64,000 nucleotides of DNA from Kribbella sp. NBC_00382 (lineage in GTDB: Bacteria; Actinomycetota; Actinomycetes; Propionibacteriales; Kribbellaceae): positions 7,874,001 through 7,938,000 of the forward strand of contig NZ_CP107954.1 in the NCBI RefSeq assembly GCF_036067295.1. Reading direction: 5' to 3'. The notes under the pieces were generated by a model. It was not told the origin of the DNA, did no database searches, and saw nothing but the letters and a program-made list of their open reading frames with translations. Numbering within the stretch: the stretch's first letter is position 1; each line of letters begins with the position of its first letter. The position numbers were made by a program, and so were the translations under genes. Below, piece after piece: positions 50,320 through 63,542 of this stretch.

Positions 50320-50973
50320 ATGGCATCTTGGCTACTACGCGCCCAGTGGGCTCACCGGGACGAAACGGTCGAACATCGGGCACTCCGCGTCGGGCGCACC
50401 CTGACCGCGGTCGCCGTCGCGTTTCCGGAGGTTCACCTGTGGACGCAGGACGAGCGCTGGGGCTTCCACGTCCTCGAGGCTGACGCCTCCACGCCGCTGC
50501 AGGAGATGGTCGAGGCGACCACGAAGGTCCTCTCGAACGGCTCGAGTACCACCCGCCTGCACCTGCAGAGCGCCGGTGAACTCCCCTGGCTGTTCGACCT
50601 ATCCATGGGCGGCACCCTCACGACGGTCTCGGACCAGCTCACCTTGCACTGGAGCGACGACGACGCCCTGATCCAGTCAGAGCGCTTCGCGCAGGTACTC
50701 CGCGCGGTCGTCACGATCTGGGAACCCGAATGGGCCAGCATCGCCGACACCGAACTGGCCGCGGCTGCCGGCGTCTTCCGCCGCGGCATCCCGATGATGG
50801 GCTGGCTCACCTACGTCCGCGGCCTGGTAGCCGGCGCCCCCGGCATCGACATCGACCTGACCCCGTTCGAACGAGGCACCCTCCTCCAGGCGCCGGTGGC
50901 ACCCGCCGACCTGACCCCGATCCACATCTGCGCCGCCGCAGCCCTGGTCGGCATCTCCCCCGAAGACCTTTAG
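50320..50973 (+). CDS. Hypothetical protein, possibly Imm52-like immunity protein
   Basis: 217 aa from the ATG at 50320, preceded by GGAGG at 7 nt; a longer frame upstream lacks an RBS. The protein is soluble and Trp-rich, with WLLRAQWAHRDETVEHRALRVGRTL at the start, a central beta-rich part and a helical C-terminus (MMGWLTYVRGLV). The N-terminus and Trp spacing recall Imm52-type polymorphic-toxin immunity proteins, but this is a weak resemblance. No toxin gene is adjacent. It lies between the SMC operon and the convergent rRNA operon. Confidence 0.6.
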   Translation: MASWLLRAQWAHRDETVEHRALRVGRTLTAVAVAFPEVHLWTQDERWGFHVLEADASTPLQEMVEATTKVLSNGSSTTRLHLQSAGELPWLFDLSMGGTLTTVSDQLTLHWSDDDALIQSERFAQVLRAVVTIWEPEWASIADTELAAAAGVFRRGIPMMGWLTYVRGLVAGAPGIDIDLTPFERGTLLQAPVAPADLTPIHICAAAALVGISPEDL

Positions 50974-51002
50974 GCCCTACGCCCAAGAGGTGAAGGCCTA
51001 AA
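50969..51002. terminator. Hairpin at the stop of the 217 aa gene
   Basis: TTTAGGCC (50969-50976), which includes the stop codon, pairs perfectly with GGCCTAAA (50995-51002). It separates this gene from the convergent rRNA operon and may serve both strands. Confidence 0.6.
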
Positions 51003-51024
51003 ACGCATTAGAGCCGTAAACACA

Positions 51025-51054
51025 TTAAGGGCCACCCGAGTGGGTGGCCCTTAA
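51025..51054 (-). terminator. rRNA operon terminator hairpin
   Basis: TTAAGGGCCACCC (51025-51037) and its perfect 13-bp complement (51042-51054) enclose a GAGT loop just beyond the 5S 3' end. On the minus strand it is followed by TGTGTTTA, so it is the likely end of the rrn transcript. Confidence 0.85.
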
Positions 51055-51065
51055 CAGTGTGAATG

Positions 51066-51184
51066 TCCGGCGACGTCCTACTCTCCCACGACCTACCGGT
51101 CGCAGTACCATCGGCGCTGTCAGGCTTAACTTCCAGGTTCGGAATGGAGACTGGGTGTTTCCCTGACGCTATGGTCACCGTAAC
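51066..51184 (-). rRNA. rrf: 5S ribosomal RNA
   Basis: Read on the minus strand, the stretch starts GTTACGGTGACCATAGCG and contains the conserved CCGAACCTGGAAGTTAAGCC and GATGGTACTGC blocks, closing with GGGAGAGTAGGACGTCGCC. Ends are placed by eye to a few bases. Confidence 0.95.
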
Positions 51185-51259
51185 TCTATAGAAATATCAA
51201 CCAACCACACTTCAGCCACTCACCGTTCCCACCTGGGAACGAGTGTTGCTGGGGGTTGA

Positions 51260-51298
51260 CCGTATTTCGGGAACCGTATAGCGGACGCGTACATCTTC
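51260..51298 (-). other. 3' arm of the 23S precursor processing stem
   Basis: 39 nt downstream of 23S. It matches the reverse complement of 54483-54522 at 33 of 39 positions; four of the six differences are transitions that keep G-U pairing. The two arms bracket 23S and would form the RNase III-type processing stem. Confidence 0.8.
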
Positions 51299-51337
51299 GC
51301 AGCAGATTGTCTGTCGCCACACACGTGGTGTGGTGTT

Positions 51338-56457
<5,120 letters not shown>

Positions 56458-56630
56458 AAATCTATATGTAACCCACCCGAAGGCAGGGAACAGACTACTT
56501 TGAGTGATCCTTTGATATCTCAGAAACAATCAAACTGACTTGAATCATAATTTCTCAAAGGAATCCGAACACAGACAAAGAACAACCCCACACCAAGAAC
56601 CAGATAGGCCCCCAGTGATAGGAGATCGCC

Positions 56631-56695
56631 CAATGCCGTGAAACGGGATAAAACAAATTCGGCATTGACTTTCGGCACGCTGTTGAGTTCTCAAG
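56631..56695 (-). promoter_or_regulatory. rRNA leader hairpin and conserved leader element
   Basis: CAATGCCG (56631-56638) pairs with CGGCATTG (56660-56667). Just upstream on the minus strand is CTTGAGAACTCAACAGCGTG (within 56674-56695), the leader sequence widespread before actinobacterial 16S genes and thought to act in antitermination or processing. Confidence 0.75.
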
Positions 56696-56752
56696 AATCG
56701 GACGCACACCGCGCTTCACTCTTCCAAGTTCAGCTCCGGGGCAACCCGCCAA

Positions 56753-56781
56753 ACATTACTGTTTCGTCCGCGGCCGGTCAA
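56753..56781 (-). promoter_or_regulatory. rrn promoter, proximal
   Basis: On the minus strand, -35 TTGACC (56781-56776), 17-nt spacer and -10 TAATGT (56758-56753). The -10 lies about 295 bp before the 16S 5' end. Confidence 0.75.
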
Positions 56782-56918
56782 ATCGGCCTCTTTCGTCCCA
56801 GTCTCTCCGTGACTCAGCGGCTGAACACCCGCCAGAGGCGTGTCTCAGCTACTAAGAGCTTCGGGGAGTTCGGAGCGACCGGCCGCTTTCGCGTCCCGCA
56901 CTCGCTCCAACAAGAAGA

Positions 56919-56948
56919 ACATTACTGAGATTCACGGTGAAGATGCAA
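56919..56948 (-). promoter_or_regulatory. rrn promoter, distal
   Basis: On the minus strand, -35 TTGCAT (56948-56943), 18-nt spacer and the same -10 TAATGT (56924-56919). It shares AGTAATGTT with the proximal promoter, which suggests tandem rrn promoters. Confidence 0.65.
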
Positions 56949-57253
56949 ATCGGGGGCCGGACCTTGGCCGAACCCTTGCAAAGCCTCTCCGGCCCACCCA
57001 GCGCCGTCCCACTCGTCACACCAGTCACCCGCGTCTCCGCGAGCCACACCTCCATGATGCCGCACCCGTTCAAGCCGGAGACAGCGAACGGGTGGAAGCC
57101 GGCGTACCGACTCCCACCCGTTCGAGCACTGCATCGTCCAGTAGACGCCTCTCGGCGAGTGGCCGCTCGTAGCGGCTAAGTGTGAGGCCCGGGGGTCTTG
57201 CACTGAACGACATCAGGTGTAACCCACTCCCCCACGAACCTATTCCCGGTCGC
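56949..57253. other. Region upstream of the rrn promoters
   Basis: About 300 bp between the distal rrn promoter and the end of the serine hydrolase gene. Short open frames are present on both strands but have no RBS or family character. It may hold UP-type or regulator sites; I see no clear repeat. Confidence 0.45.
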
Positions 57254-58579
57254 TCAGCCCACCCGTGAGCACTCGATCTCCTCGCCCTCTTGGACGAAGA
57301 TCAGCCGGCCGTCAGTCAGCCGCAACTCGCTGCCCAGCCAGCGTGCGGCGTACCGGCCGTCCCCTCGCGAAGCGAACCTCAGCGCCGGCTGTCGCCCGAA
57401 CACCGCCTCGAGTCCGCCGTCTGCCACGGTGACCTCCAGCGACAGCTTGCCTCCCAAGCGGTACGTCCCCGCGACGGCTTGGAGCTCCTCGTCGCTGACC
57501 TCACTCCGCTCACTGACCTCCGCCGGGTAGCCCTCCCACCCGTACGCGGCCGCGATCCGTGCGATCGCTCTGTCCACCAGGTAGCTGCCGCTGTCCCCAT
57601 TCGTCATGACGGCTGCGCCCTGGCCCGTGTCCCGGTACGCGACCAGGTAGCACTTGAAGCCCTTGTTCGATCCGCCGTGCCCAAAACGTCTACCGCCATC
57701 GCCCAGGAACGCCCCGAGCCCGAGTGCCTCCATCGCGTCCCACGGATCGCCGATGGTGATCTGCGGTGTGAGCAGCTCCCGTGCCCGCTCCTGCGAGATG
57801 AGTGCTCCTGGTGCGCCCAGATACGCATCGCGTACGCCGTGTGCGAAGGCGGCGAGATCACTCGGAGTGGTCCAGAGCCCGGCGGCGGCCAATTCGGGAT
57901 ACGAGTGCCATCGGTCAGGTACCGGGCGTCCGAACTCGTCGTGAGCCGTCGCGGCACGGTGATGGAGCTCCTCGGGGAGCGGCTGGGCGTAGTCGCTACT
58001 CGACATGCCCAGCGGGTCCAGGACGAGTTCCCGCAGCAGCTGGCGGAACGGCGTACCGGTCACGTCTTCGAGGAGTTGCTGCAGGACGACGGTACCGCCG
58101 CCGGAATACCGGAACTGCGTGCCCGGGACGAGGTCCACGTGGACCCCGAAGGTGTTCGCCGGGCGTACTCCGTCCAGGATCTGTACTGCGGTCGGCAACT
58201 CAGCGCCTTGTGGATAACCCGGGAATCCGGGCACCGTCAGGCCTGCGCTGTGGCTCGCCAACTGTCGCAAGGTGACGATCGGGCGCCACTCGCCGGTCGG
58301 CGGAACCTGCCAGGACGTGAGCCGTTGATTGACGTCCTCGTCGAGGTCGAGCACACCGCGCTCGACCAGCCGGAGCATCGCGAGGACGGCTACCGGCTTG
58401 CTGATCGAACACGCCTGGAACAGGGTGTCGTCGGTGACCGGATCGTCGCGACCGGCCTCCATGACGCCGGCACTGCCTTGGTCGACGATCTCGCCGCCGT
58501 CGATCACCGCCCAGCTGACGCCTGGAACCTTGAACTCTTCCAGGTCATTGCCGATCTCGTCCCACAGCACGTCTGCCAA
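57254..58579 (-). CDS. Serine hydrolase, class C beta-lactamase/esterase family
   Basis: 441 aa. The start is probably the TTG at 58579, as GGGGAGG lies 8 nt upstream; no ATG fits. Active-site motifs are SxxK = SISK near residue 58 (FQACSISKPVAV), the YxN-like Tyr in FRYSGGG and HGGSNKG in place of KTG. LASHSAGL and LDPLGMSSS are typical of the AmpC-like esterase/DD-peptidase group. There is no signal peptide, so it is likely a cytoplasmic esterase or peptidase rather than a secreted beta-lactamase. The C-terminal ~90 residues form a lipocalin-like domain (AGTYRLGGKLSLEV). Confidence 0.92.
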   Translation of the reverse strand: MADVLWDEIGNDLEEFKVPGVSWAVIDGGEIVDQGSAGVMEAGRDDPVTDDTLFQACSISKPVAVLAMLRLVERGVLDLDEDVNQRLTSWQVPPTGEWRPIVTLRQLASHSAGLTVPGFPGYPQGAELPTAVQILDGVRPANTFGVHVDLVPGTQFRYSGGGTVVLQQLLEDVTGTPFRQLLRELVLDPLGMSSSDYAQPLPEELHHRAATAHDEFGRPVPDRWHSYPELAAAGLWTTPSDLAAFAHGVRDAYLGAPGALISQERARELLTPQITIGDPWDAMEALGLGAFLGDGGRRFGHGGSNKGFKCYLVAYRDTGQGAAVMTNGDSGSYLVDRAIARIAAAYGWEGYPAEVSERSEVSDEELQAVAGTYRLGGKLSLEVTVADGGLEAVFGRQPALRFASRGDGRYAARWLGSELRLTDGRLIFVQEGEEIECSRVG

Positions 58580-58689
58580 CGCCGTCGCCTCCCCAGTCGG
58601 TTGCTTCGGAGCCTAGCCGGGCGTGGCGCGGACGGGGGACGCGGACAGCGCGGCTGCGGATGCCGAAGCATCCGCAGCCGCGGCCTAGG

Positions 58690-58917
58690 TCAGCGGGACG
58701 GTTGTGGTGCGTCGCAGTCGATCTTCGGATTGGCACCGATGTAGTTCAACGGGCCGGCGAGGATCGTGACGACGATCGTGCCGACCTTCGCGCAGCTGGC
58801 GTTGTCGTTCTTGAAGTAACTTCGCTGAGCGGCCGCGGCGAGACCGATCAACAACCACACGATCACAACGATCGTGATGACGCGAGAACCAGTCGTAGAG
58901 GCTCTACGAGTGCGCAT
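58690..58917 (-). CDS. Small membrane protein
   Basis: 75 aa from the ATG at 58917, whose upstream GGAGGTGGAC is a strong RBS. A basic N-terminus (MRTRRASTTGSR) precedes the membrane helix VITIVVIVWLLIGLAAAA. A second hydrophobic stretch is GTIVVTILAGPLNYIG. Two Cys (ASCAKV, KIDCD) flank it and could form an extracellular disulfide. The pattern is that of small conserved actinobacterial membrane proteins of unknown function. Confidence 0.8.
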   Translation of the reverse strand: MRTRRASTTGSRVITIVVIVWLLIGLAAAAQRSYFKNDNASCAKVGTIVVTILAGPLNYIGANPKIDCDAPQPSR

Positions 58918-59095
58918 GTCCACCTCCTGGCAAGAGCACACCCCCGTGGATCCACCCTCTGGTGCCCTTCAGTGACACAGCGAAAACGTCGGCGGCCGCT
59001 GTCGATTCCGGCGCCGGTCACTCGTCAGCCAAGTACACGCTCACCACGGGCGTTCCGCCGGCAGGGCAGTGCTGCCGGAAAAGAAGGGAAGCACC

Positions 59096-59419
59096 ATGAG
59101 CAAGTACCTGTACCTGTACCGCGGTCCGGCCACGCCGATGGAGGACTTCACCCCGGAGCAGGGCGAGCAGCAGATGAAGTTGTGGACCGAGTGGATGGGC
59201 AAGGCCGCCTCGGCCATCGTCGACCAGGGCAACCCGCTGGCCCCGAAGGCCTCGGTGCGCGACGACGGCTCGGCCGCCGAACCGAGCGACCAGAACGGCT
59301 ACACGATCGTCGAGGCCGACAGTCTGGACGCAGCCCGGTCCCTGCTGGACGGGCACCCGTTCCTGTCCGAGGGCAAGGGCCGTTTCGCCGTGGAGATCTT
59401 CGAGATCCTGCCGATGTAG
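59096..59419 (+). CDS. YCII-related domain protein
   Basis: 107 aa from the ATG at 59096 (AAGGGAAG upstream). It fits the YCII/PhnB-like DGPF group in actinobacteria: MSKYLYLYRGP, MKLWTEWMGK, GYTIVEADSLDAARSLLDGHPFL and VEIFEILPM. The ferredoxin-like fold with the central His is seen in small oxidoreductase or isomerase-like proteins. It is cytoplasmic and monocistronic; substrate unknown. Confidence 0.88.
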   Translation: MSKYLYLYRGPATPMEDFTPEQGEQQMKLWTEWMGKAASAIVDQGNPLAPKASVRDDGSAAEPSDQNGYTIVEADSLDAARSLLDGHPFLSEGKGRFAVEIFEILPM

Positions 59420-59440
59420 CCGGGCCCGGAGGCGACGGGC

Positions 59441-59650
59441 TCAGACCTCGGCGAAATCGAAGTACGGCTTGATCTGGGTGTTGACGTAGTTGCCGATGCT
59501 GGGGGCGGCGAGCAGAGCGGCGTACGTCGGCTGCGGCACTTCGTAGTACTGATAAGTGCTGCCGTTCACATACTCCAACTCGAGCGTCCCACTGGCCACG
59601 TCATACCCCACCGACTTCACACTCGCCGAGTTCACCGGCCGTCGCCTCAT
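59441..59650 (-). CDS. KTSC domain protein
   Basis: 69 aa. Matches the KTSC pattern: SASVKSVGYDVASGTLELEYVNGSTYQYYEVP, then ALLAAPSIGNYVNTQIKPYF. The domain occurs at the C-terminus of some lysyl-tRNA synthetases and as free small proteins, where its role is unclear. It stands 52 bp downstream of the DUF4236 gene on the same strand and may be co-transcribed. Confidence 0.9.
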   Translation of the reverse strand: MRRRPVNSASVKSVGYDVASGTLELEYVNGSTYQYYEVPQPTYAALLAAPSIGNYVNTQIKPYFDFAEV

Positions 59651-59702
59651 CCACTCTGTCCCTTCAGATCTCGGCAGACGACAGTACGCCCGACGGCTCG
59701 AG

Positions 59703-60794
59703 TCAGCTGGTGAGATCTGTCAGATCCACCGCGTTGATCAGACTTGCGATGTCGGGATTGGAGTACAGATCCAGGCCCGTCAGTTCCTTGCTCGCCCCAG
59801 TTTGCCGAAGGAGCAGTTCGTCGCTCGCGTCGTTCACGATGGTGGTCGCACTCGCAGTCGACCACTGAACGCCGACCAATGCCTGCCTCGCGAAGCGCCC
59901 GGCGAGCACCGCCTCCACATTCAGCCGCCCGTACGCATCAGATCCCATGGTCCGGATCGCGACGACGCGTACGTGCGTGAGACCAGGAGCGACGGCTAGT
60001 GCCTCCTTGACGGTGACCAGCACATAACCGCAGACCATCAGCTTGTAGAAGTCGGCGAGCTCACGCTTCGTCAGCTTCTTCAAGGTGAGATTGCCCGCTG
60101 GAGTAAGGGCTGGTTTGCGTTCGGGAACCGCGCTCGGGGACGGAACCAGGACCACCACAGATGCCTCTGTTCCGGACACTCCGACGGGCGCCGCGGCAGC
60201 TTCATTGTCTTCGAAAGCTTCTCCCAACGTACCCACCACAATTTCCGGGTCGTTGTTCAGGAGCCGTTGCCAAAGGCTGTCGAGTTCAGTCTGATACGCG
60301 TAGGCGGCCCATTGATTGGCGTCGACGGCGGCCGCGATCTCCATCTCGGCTGAGGCTTGGGCTGTCCGCTTGGCGTCGGCACGGGCGGATCGATTGAATA
60401 ATCCGATTCCAGCTAATGCTGCCCGCTGATGCCGCTTTAGCGTCGCGGCGGCATCGACACCCGCTGGTGGCGGAGCAAGTGGACGCTGCGCAGGCGGGAA
60501 GTCGGGTCGATGTAGCTCGAGGACCTGCTGAAGCGCTGCGGCCAACTCCTTGCCCTGTTCGATCTTCGCGGCCAGAGCAAGGCTGCGCGTGGCTGATCCT
60601 GAGGATGCCCGTTGCCTCGGGCGCGAACTGCCCCCGAGTGAGGTGTAGAAGCCCACGGGGCCGGCTCCGGAGGAAATTCCGGTTCCGCCGGCGCCAAAAT
60701 GCACACGCGCGGCACGAGGCCCGACACTTGTCCGCAATCCTCTGCTGGACGCTCTTATTCTGACGCCTGGCGCCAGCTTCACAGAGAAACCCAC
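59703..60794 (-). CDS. DUF4236 domain protein
   Basis: 363 aa from a GTG. The N-terminal ~60 residues are the Gly-rich DUF4236 domain (APGVRIRASSRGLRTSVGPRAARVHFGAGGTGISSG). The rest is helical then alpha/beta, with LTKRELADFYKLMVCGYVLVTVKEALAVAP and VRVVAIRTM, VLAGRFARQALVGVQWS. No membrane segment is seen. The DUF4236 domain is found in many bacteria with no known function. The C-terminal part could be a nuclease- or restriction-like alpha/beta domain, but no catalytic motif was recognised. Confidence 0.82.
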   Translation of the reverse strand: MGFSVKLAPGVRIRASSRGLRTSVGPRAARVHFGAGGTGISSGAGPVGFYTSLGGSSRPRQRASSGSATRSLALAAKIEQGKELAAALQQVLELHRPDFPPAQRPLAPPPAGVDAAATLKRHQRAALAGIGLFNRSARADAKRTAQASAEMEIAAAVDANQWAAYAYQTELDSLWQRLLNNDPEIVVGTLGEAFEDNEAAAAPVGVSGTEASVVVLVPSPSAVPERKPALTPAGNLTLKKLTKRELADFYKLMVCGYVLVTVKEALAVAPGLTHVRVVAIRTMGSDAYGRLNVEAVLAGRFARQALVGVQWSTASATTIVNDASDELLLRQTGASKELTGLDLYSNPDIASLINAVDLTDLTS

Positions 60795-60858
60795 GGGCTC
60801 ACCCTATTGAGCAAAGCTGAATTTGTCTTCCCTTCGAAGGCTAAGAAATCGCAATCCG

Positions 60859-61245
60859 TTATCTTGCTTCATCCTGATCAGCGGTCCCCTCGCGAGGTCC
60901 GGCGACGGCCGCGACGGTAGGTCGGAGCCTCGCCAGCACGCGCGTGAGTTCACTGAGCATCGCGTTCAACTGGTCGACGGCTGCTTCATCCAAACCAACT
61001 GGCGCGTCCGTTTGATGGCCGATTGTCGCGGCGAATCTGGTCTTTGCTTCTGGTGAGGCTAGGTGGAGGGAGGTGTCGAGTGCCTCTTGGAGTTGGGCGC
61101 TTGGCACCATCTCGGGGCGCTTGCGCCATTTGGCCACGGTGCGCGGCGAGATGCCCAGGTGTTCGGCGAATGCCTCGCTGGTCAGCCGCATCGCCGCCTG
61201 TAAGGCGCGTGCGTGCCGGCCCGTCCAACGGTCGATGACTGTCAT
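60859..61245 (-). CDS. Helix-turn-helix DNA-binding protein
   Basis: 128 aa from the ATG at 61245 (AGGAG 8 nt upstream). The HTH is LQAAMRLTSEAFAEHLGISPRTVAKWRKRPEM, as in Streptomyces-type XRE regulators. A helical C-terminus with QLNAMLSELTRVLARL follows. It may regulate the DUF4236/KTSC genes just downstream on the same strand (64 bp) or its own promoter. Confidence 0.85.
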   Translation of the reverse strand: MTVIDRWTGRHARALQAAMRLTSEAFAEHLGISPRTVAKWRKRPEMVPSAQLQEALDTSLHLASPEAKTRFAATIGHQTDAPVGLDEAAVDQLNAMLSELTRVLARLRPTVAAVAGPREGTADQDEAR

Positions 61246-61354
61246 CGGCCCCGCTCCTCCCAGCTTTTTCTCGATCACTCTGTGCAATCAGATTACGTCG
61301 ATCGAGTGAGCTCGTGGGTGCACCTTCGGTGACCTGTGGATACAGCTTCAGTTC

Positions 61355-61687
61355 ATGGTGGGGCGGTACCGGGGAGCGTTGACTGTCGCTATGGACGAGA
61401 TCAGCGGCAGACCCGCGACGATGCTCCGGCCACCGCCGCCACGAAGACATTTGAAGGTTGCCGCGGCGGCCGGGCCGCGGCGCTTCCACCTGTACCGGCA
61501 TACCGACGTCTCAGGTGTGAGCGGCATCGGTGTCGTCGCCGAAGGCGTGGAGTGGTCCGACGGCACCGTCACCCTGCATTGGGGTGGCCGGTATCCGACC
61601 ACCACCGTGTGGCAGGACGGAATCGACGCCCTGCTGACCATCCACGGGCACGAGGGAGCCACGGAGATCCGATGGATGGACGACTGA
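61355..61687 (+). CDS. Hypothetical protein (110 aa)
   Basis: A basic, Arg/Pro-rich N-terminus precedes a compact beta-rich domain: RFHLYRHTDVSGVSGIGVVAEGVEWSDGTVTLHWGGR, then TTVWQDGIDALLTIHGHEGATEIRWMDD. This domain is typical of small actinobacterial proteins near integrated elements and phage-like genes, with no assigned function. An internal ATG at 61391 is an alternative start; neither has a clear RBS. It is divergent from the HTH gene. Confidence 0.7.
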   Translation: MVGRYRGALTVAMDEISGRPATMLRPPPPRRHLKVAAAAGPRRFHLYRHTDVSGVSGIGVVAEGVEWSDGTVTLHWGGRYPTTTVWQDGIDALLTIHGHEGATEIRWMDD

Positions 61688-61746
61688 TGAGCTCGGTAGG
61701 GCCGGCGTCTCCCCTGTTCCGGCGCCGGTCCTACCGACTAGACGGA

Positions 61747-62631
61747 TCAGCCTTGGCCAGAAGGCTGATCGCCCTGATCATCGGCCTGCTCGGCCGGCTG
61801 ATCGCGATGCCCGGACAATTCCGGTACTACGAGCGCCAGCGGGCTCTGCTCGCTGTCCCAGTGATGCTCGAGCGCCTCGATCGGGACGTCGTTGGCTGCC
61901 GCGGACAGCCGGGTGAGCGTGCCCAACAGGTCCACGCACTGGGCGACCTCGCCCGGATTGTTCGCCAGCCACCAGACGACGGCCGAGCCCGGCGTGGCCA
62001 ACACGTCGTCGCGGAGATAGGCGCGTTTGTCCTGCTCCAGTTGACGTTCCAGGAGCAGCGTCTGCGCACGACGCTGAAGGGCGGTGATGTTCTGGAGGTG
62101 CTTGAGGTCGGCGTCGGACAGCTTGAGCCGTACCTCGGTGGCCCAGGTACGGACCTGGCCTTTCTCGTCGATGTCCGGGTCGCCGAGCAACGACGCGAGA
62201 CGGTGCTGGTTCAACGCTTCCTCGGTCGGCTGCTGGCTTGCCGTCAGCGCCTTCGCCCTGCTGAGCAAGGCATCGACGGCGACAGCGCCGAGATCCGCAT
62301 GCCGCAGACCGGTCATCACCGGCGACCACTGAACGATCGCGGAGAACTGGAAGTGGTAGTCGGGCGACGCCGACGGGAGCCGGATTCCAGCGACCGTACG
62401 GGTGGGCGGCGCGGTGAAGACAGGTTCGCGATCCACCGGTTTCGGGGCGGGTGGAGCGGGAGCCGCGACAGGTGCCGGCCTCTCCTGCTTCCACACCATC
62501 GCCATGCCGATCAGCACCAGCGTCGAAAACAGCGCGGCCAGCCAGCCCGGCAGGTCCAGGATCATCCCAAGAACAGAGGAAGCCGCAACCACAAGAGCAG
62601 CCGTCAACAGAGCTCGCTGAGTAGACGTCAT
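61747..62631 (-). CDS. Membrane-anchored hypothetical protein
   Basis: 294 aa. Two N-terminal membrane helices (ALLTAALVVAASSVLGMIL and WLAALFSTLVLIGMAMVW) are followed by a Pro/Ala linker. A cytoplasmic helical domain starts near FQFSAIVQW and includes TWATEVRLKLSDADLKHLQNITALQRRAQTLLLERQLEQDKRAYL. It ends in a Gln/Asp-rich tail. The long helical part after a membrane anchor recalls SPFH-adjacent or ESX-linked scaffold proteins, but I cannot name the family. Confidence 0.75.
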   Translation of the reverse strand: MTSTQRALLTAALVVAASSVLGMILDLPGWLAALFSTLVLIGMAMVWKQERPAPVAAPAPPAPKPVDREPVFTAPPTRTVAGIRLPSASPDYHFQFSAIVQWSPVMTGLRHADLGAVAVDALLSRAKALTASQQPTEEALNQHRLASLLGDPDIDEKGQVRTWATEVRLKLSDADLKHLQNITALQRRAQTLLLERQLEQDKRAYLRDDVLATPGSAVVWWLANNPGEVAQCVDLLGTLTRLSAAANDVPIEALEHHWDSEQSPLALVVPELSGHRDQPAEQADDQGDQPSGQG

Positions 62632-62891
62632 CGAGGATCGCCTTGCTTGAGCGGATTGCCTTGACCGAAATGCCGGAGGTACCCGAGTCTCGCCACGGCT
62701 ACGCGCCTTTCACCCCCGCGCTGATCACCTCACATCACCAGAGCCACAAAGAGTCTGCCATGCATCACACACCGTAGCCACGTGAAGCGTGTCGCCCACC
62801 CACGGGGCGACCTGCCCTGCGGTGACCTGCCGAGCGGCCTCCCTTCCGCGCGCCCGAACCCTCGACCCTCGCGCTGTCTAGGGTCGACTCT
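62632..62891. other. Divergent intergenic region
   Basis: About 260 bp between the membrane protein gene and the next plus-strand gene. Apart from the TAGGGT box at its end I see no feature. Confidence 0.45.
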
Positions 62892-62894
62892 GTG
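62879..62894 (+). promoter_or_regulatory. TAGGGT -10 box seven nt before a GTG start
   Basis: TAGGGT (62879-62884), 7 nt, then the GTG at 62892. Same spacing as before the SNF2 gene. It suggests a leaderless transcript. Confidence 0.5.
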
Positions 62895-63542
62895 AGCGCA
62901 CCCTCCGACGGAGTCGAACGGCTGACAGAGTTCGCCATCCGTGCCCGGACAGCCGCCGCAACCAGCGGCACCGGCACCGGCACCGGCCAGGCTGCCGAGG
63001 CCGGCTCAGCCATTGACGCCGGCTCGGATGAGCACCGGCGGCTGCTTGCTGCGATGACGGATCGGCCTGCCAACGAGCGGTGGCAGCTGCTGGCCGATGC
63101 GATCGTGCGGGGTCAGTTGGCGGACGTAGTACCGGCAGACAACCAGCACCAACAGGCTGCACGTGCAGAACTGATCAATGCGATGGCGCACGAGGGCTGG
63201 GACGATCCGTCGTCTGGCTCCGTAGACGCGGCCGACGAATCCATTCGGGCTGCCGACGCTGCAACCAGCCGCATCCGGGAGCATTACGGCGTTCACACGC
63301 AGCCGTACCCCGCCGCCGAACCAAGCCGTAACGCGCCTAATCTGCCCCTGGCTGGGGATTCAAGTCGGTCGGCGTCAACAGCTGACTCAGATCAAGCCAT
63401 CCGAGCGGCCCTCACGGGGCAAGCTCGCCCCGGCGCCACCCAACTAACTCGCCCCGGCGCCACCCAACTAAACCGCACTGACGGCCCCGGCGGTCACCGC
63501 CACCAGCCGACCACCACCCGCGACCCACTCCAGCGAGGCTGA
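62892..63542 (+). CDS. Hypothetical protein with repeat-containing tail
   Basis: 216 aa from a GTG directly after a TAGGGT box. The N-terminal part is helical (GVERLTEFAIRARTAAATSGTGTGTG). The middle has RWQLLADAIVRGQLADVVPADNQHQQAARAELINAMAHEGWDDP and DAADESIRAADAATSRIREHYG. The C-terminus is low complexity with a perfect 24-bp tandem duplication (63424-63471) coding RPGATQL twice. No family is recognised. Its 3' end overlaps a possible antisense frame, and the ADESIRAAD-coding DNA recurs inverted at 63586-63620. Confidence 0.65.
   Translation: MSAPSDGVERLTEFAIRARTAAATSGTGTGTGQAAEAGSAIDAGSDEHRRLLAAMTDRPANERWQLLADAIVRGQLADVVPADNQHQQAARAELINAMAHEGWDDPSSGSVDAADESIRAADAATSRIREHYGVHTQPYPAAEPSRNAPNLPLAGDSSRSASTADSDQAIRAALTGQARPGATQLTRPGATQLNRTDGPGGHRHQPTTTRDPLQRG
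63228..63262. repeat. Inverted repeat arm A (pairs with 63586-63620)
   Basis: 35 bp within the hypothetical gene. The reverse complement of 63586-63620 matches it at 31 of 35 positions and both encode ADESIR in opposite strands. Confidence 0.85.
63424..63471. repeat. Perfect 24-bp tandem duplication
   Basis: ctcgccccggcgccaccc followed by aactaa occurs at 63424-63447 and again at 63448-63471 without change, inside the reading frame. Confidence 0.9.
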
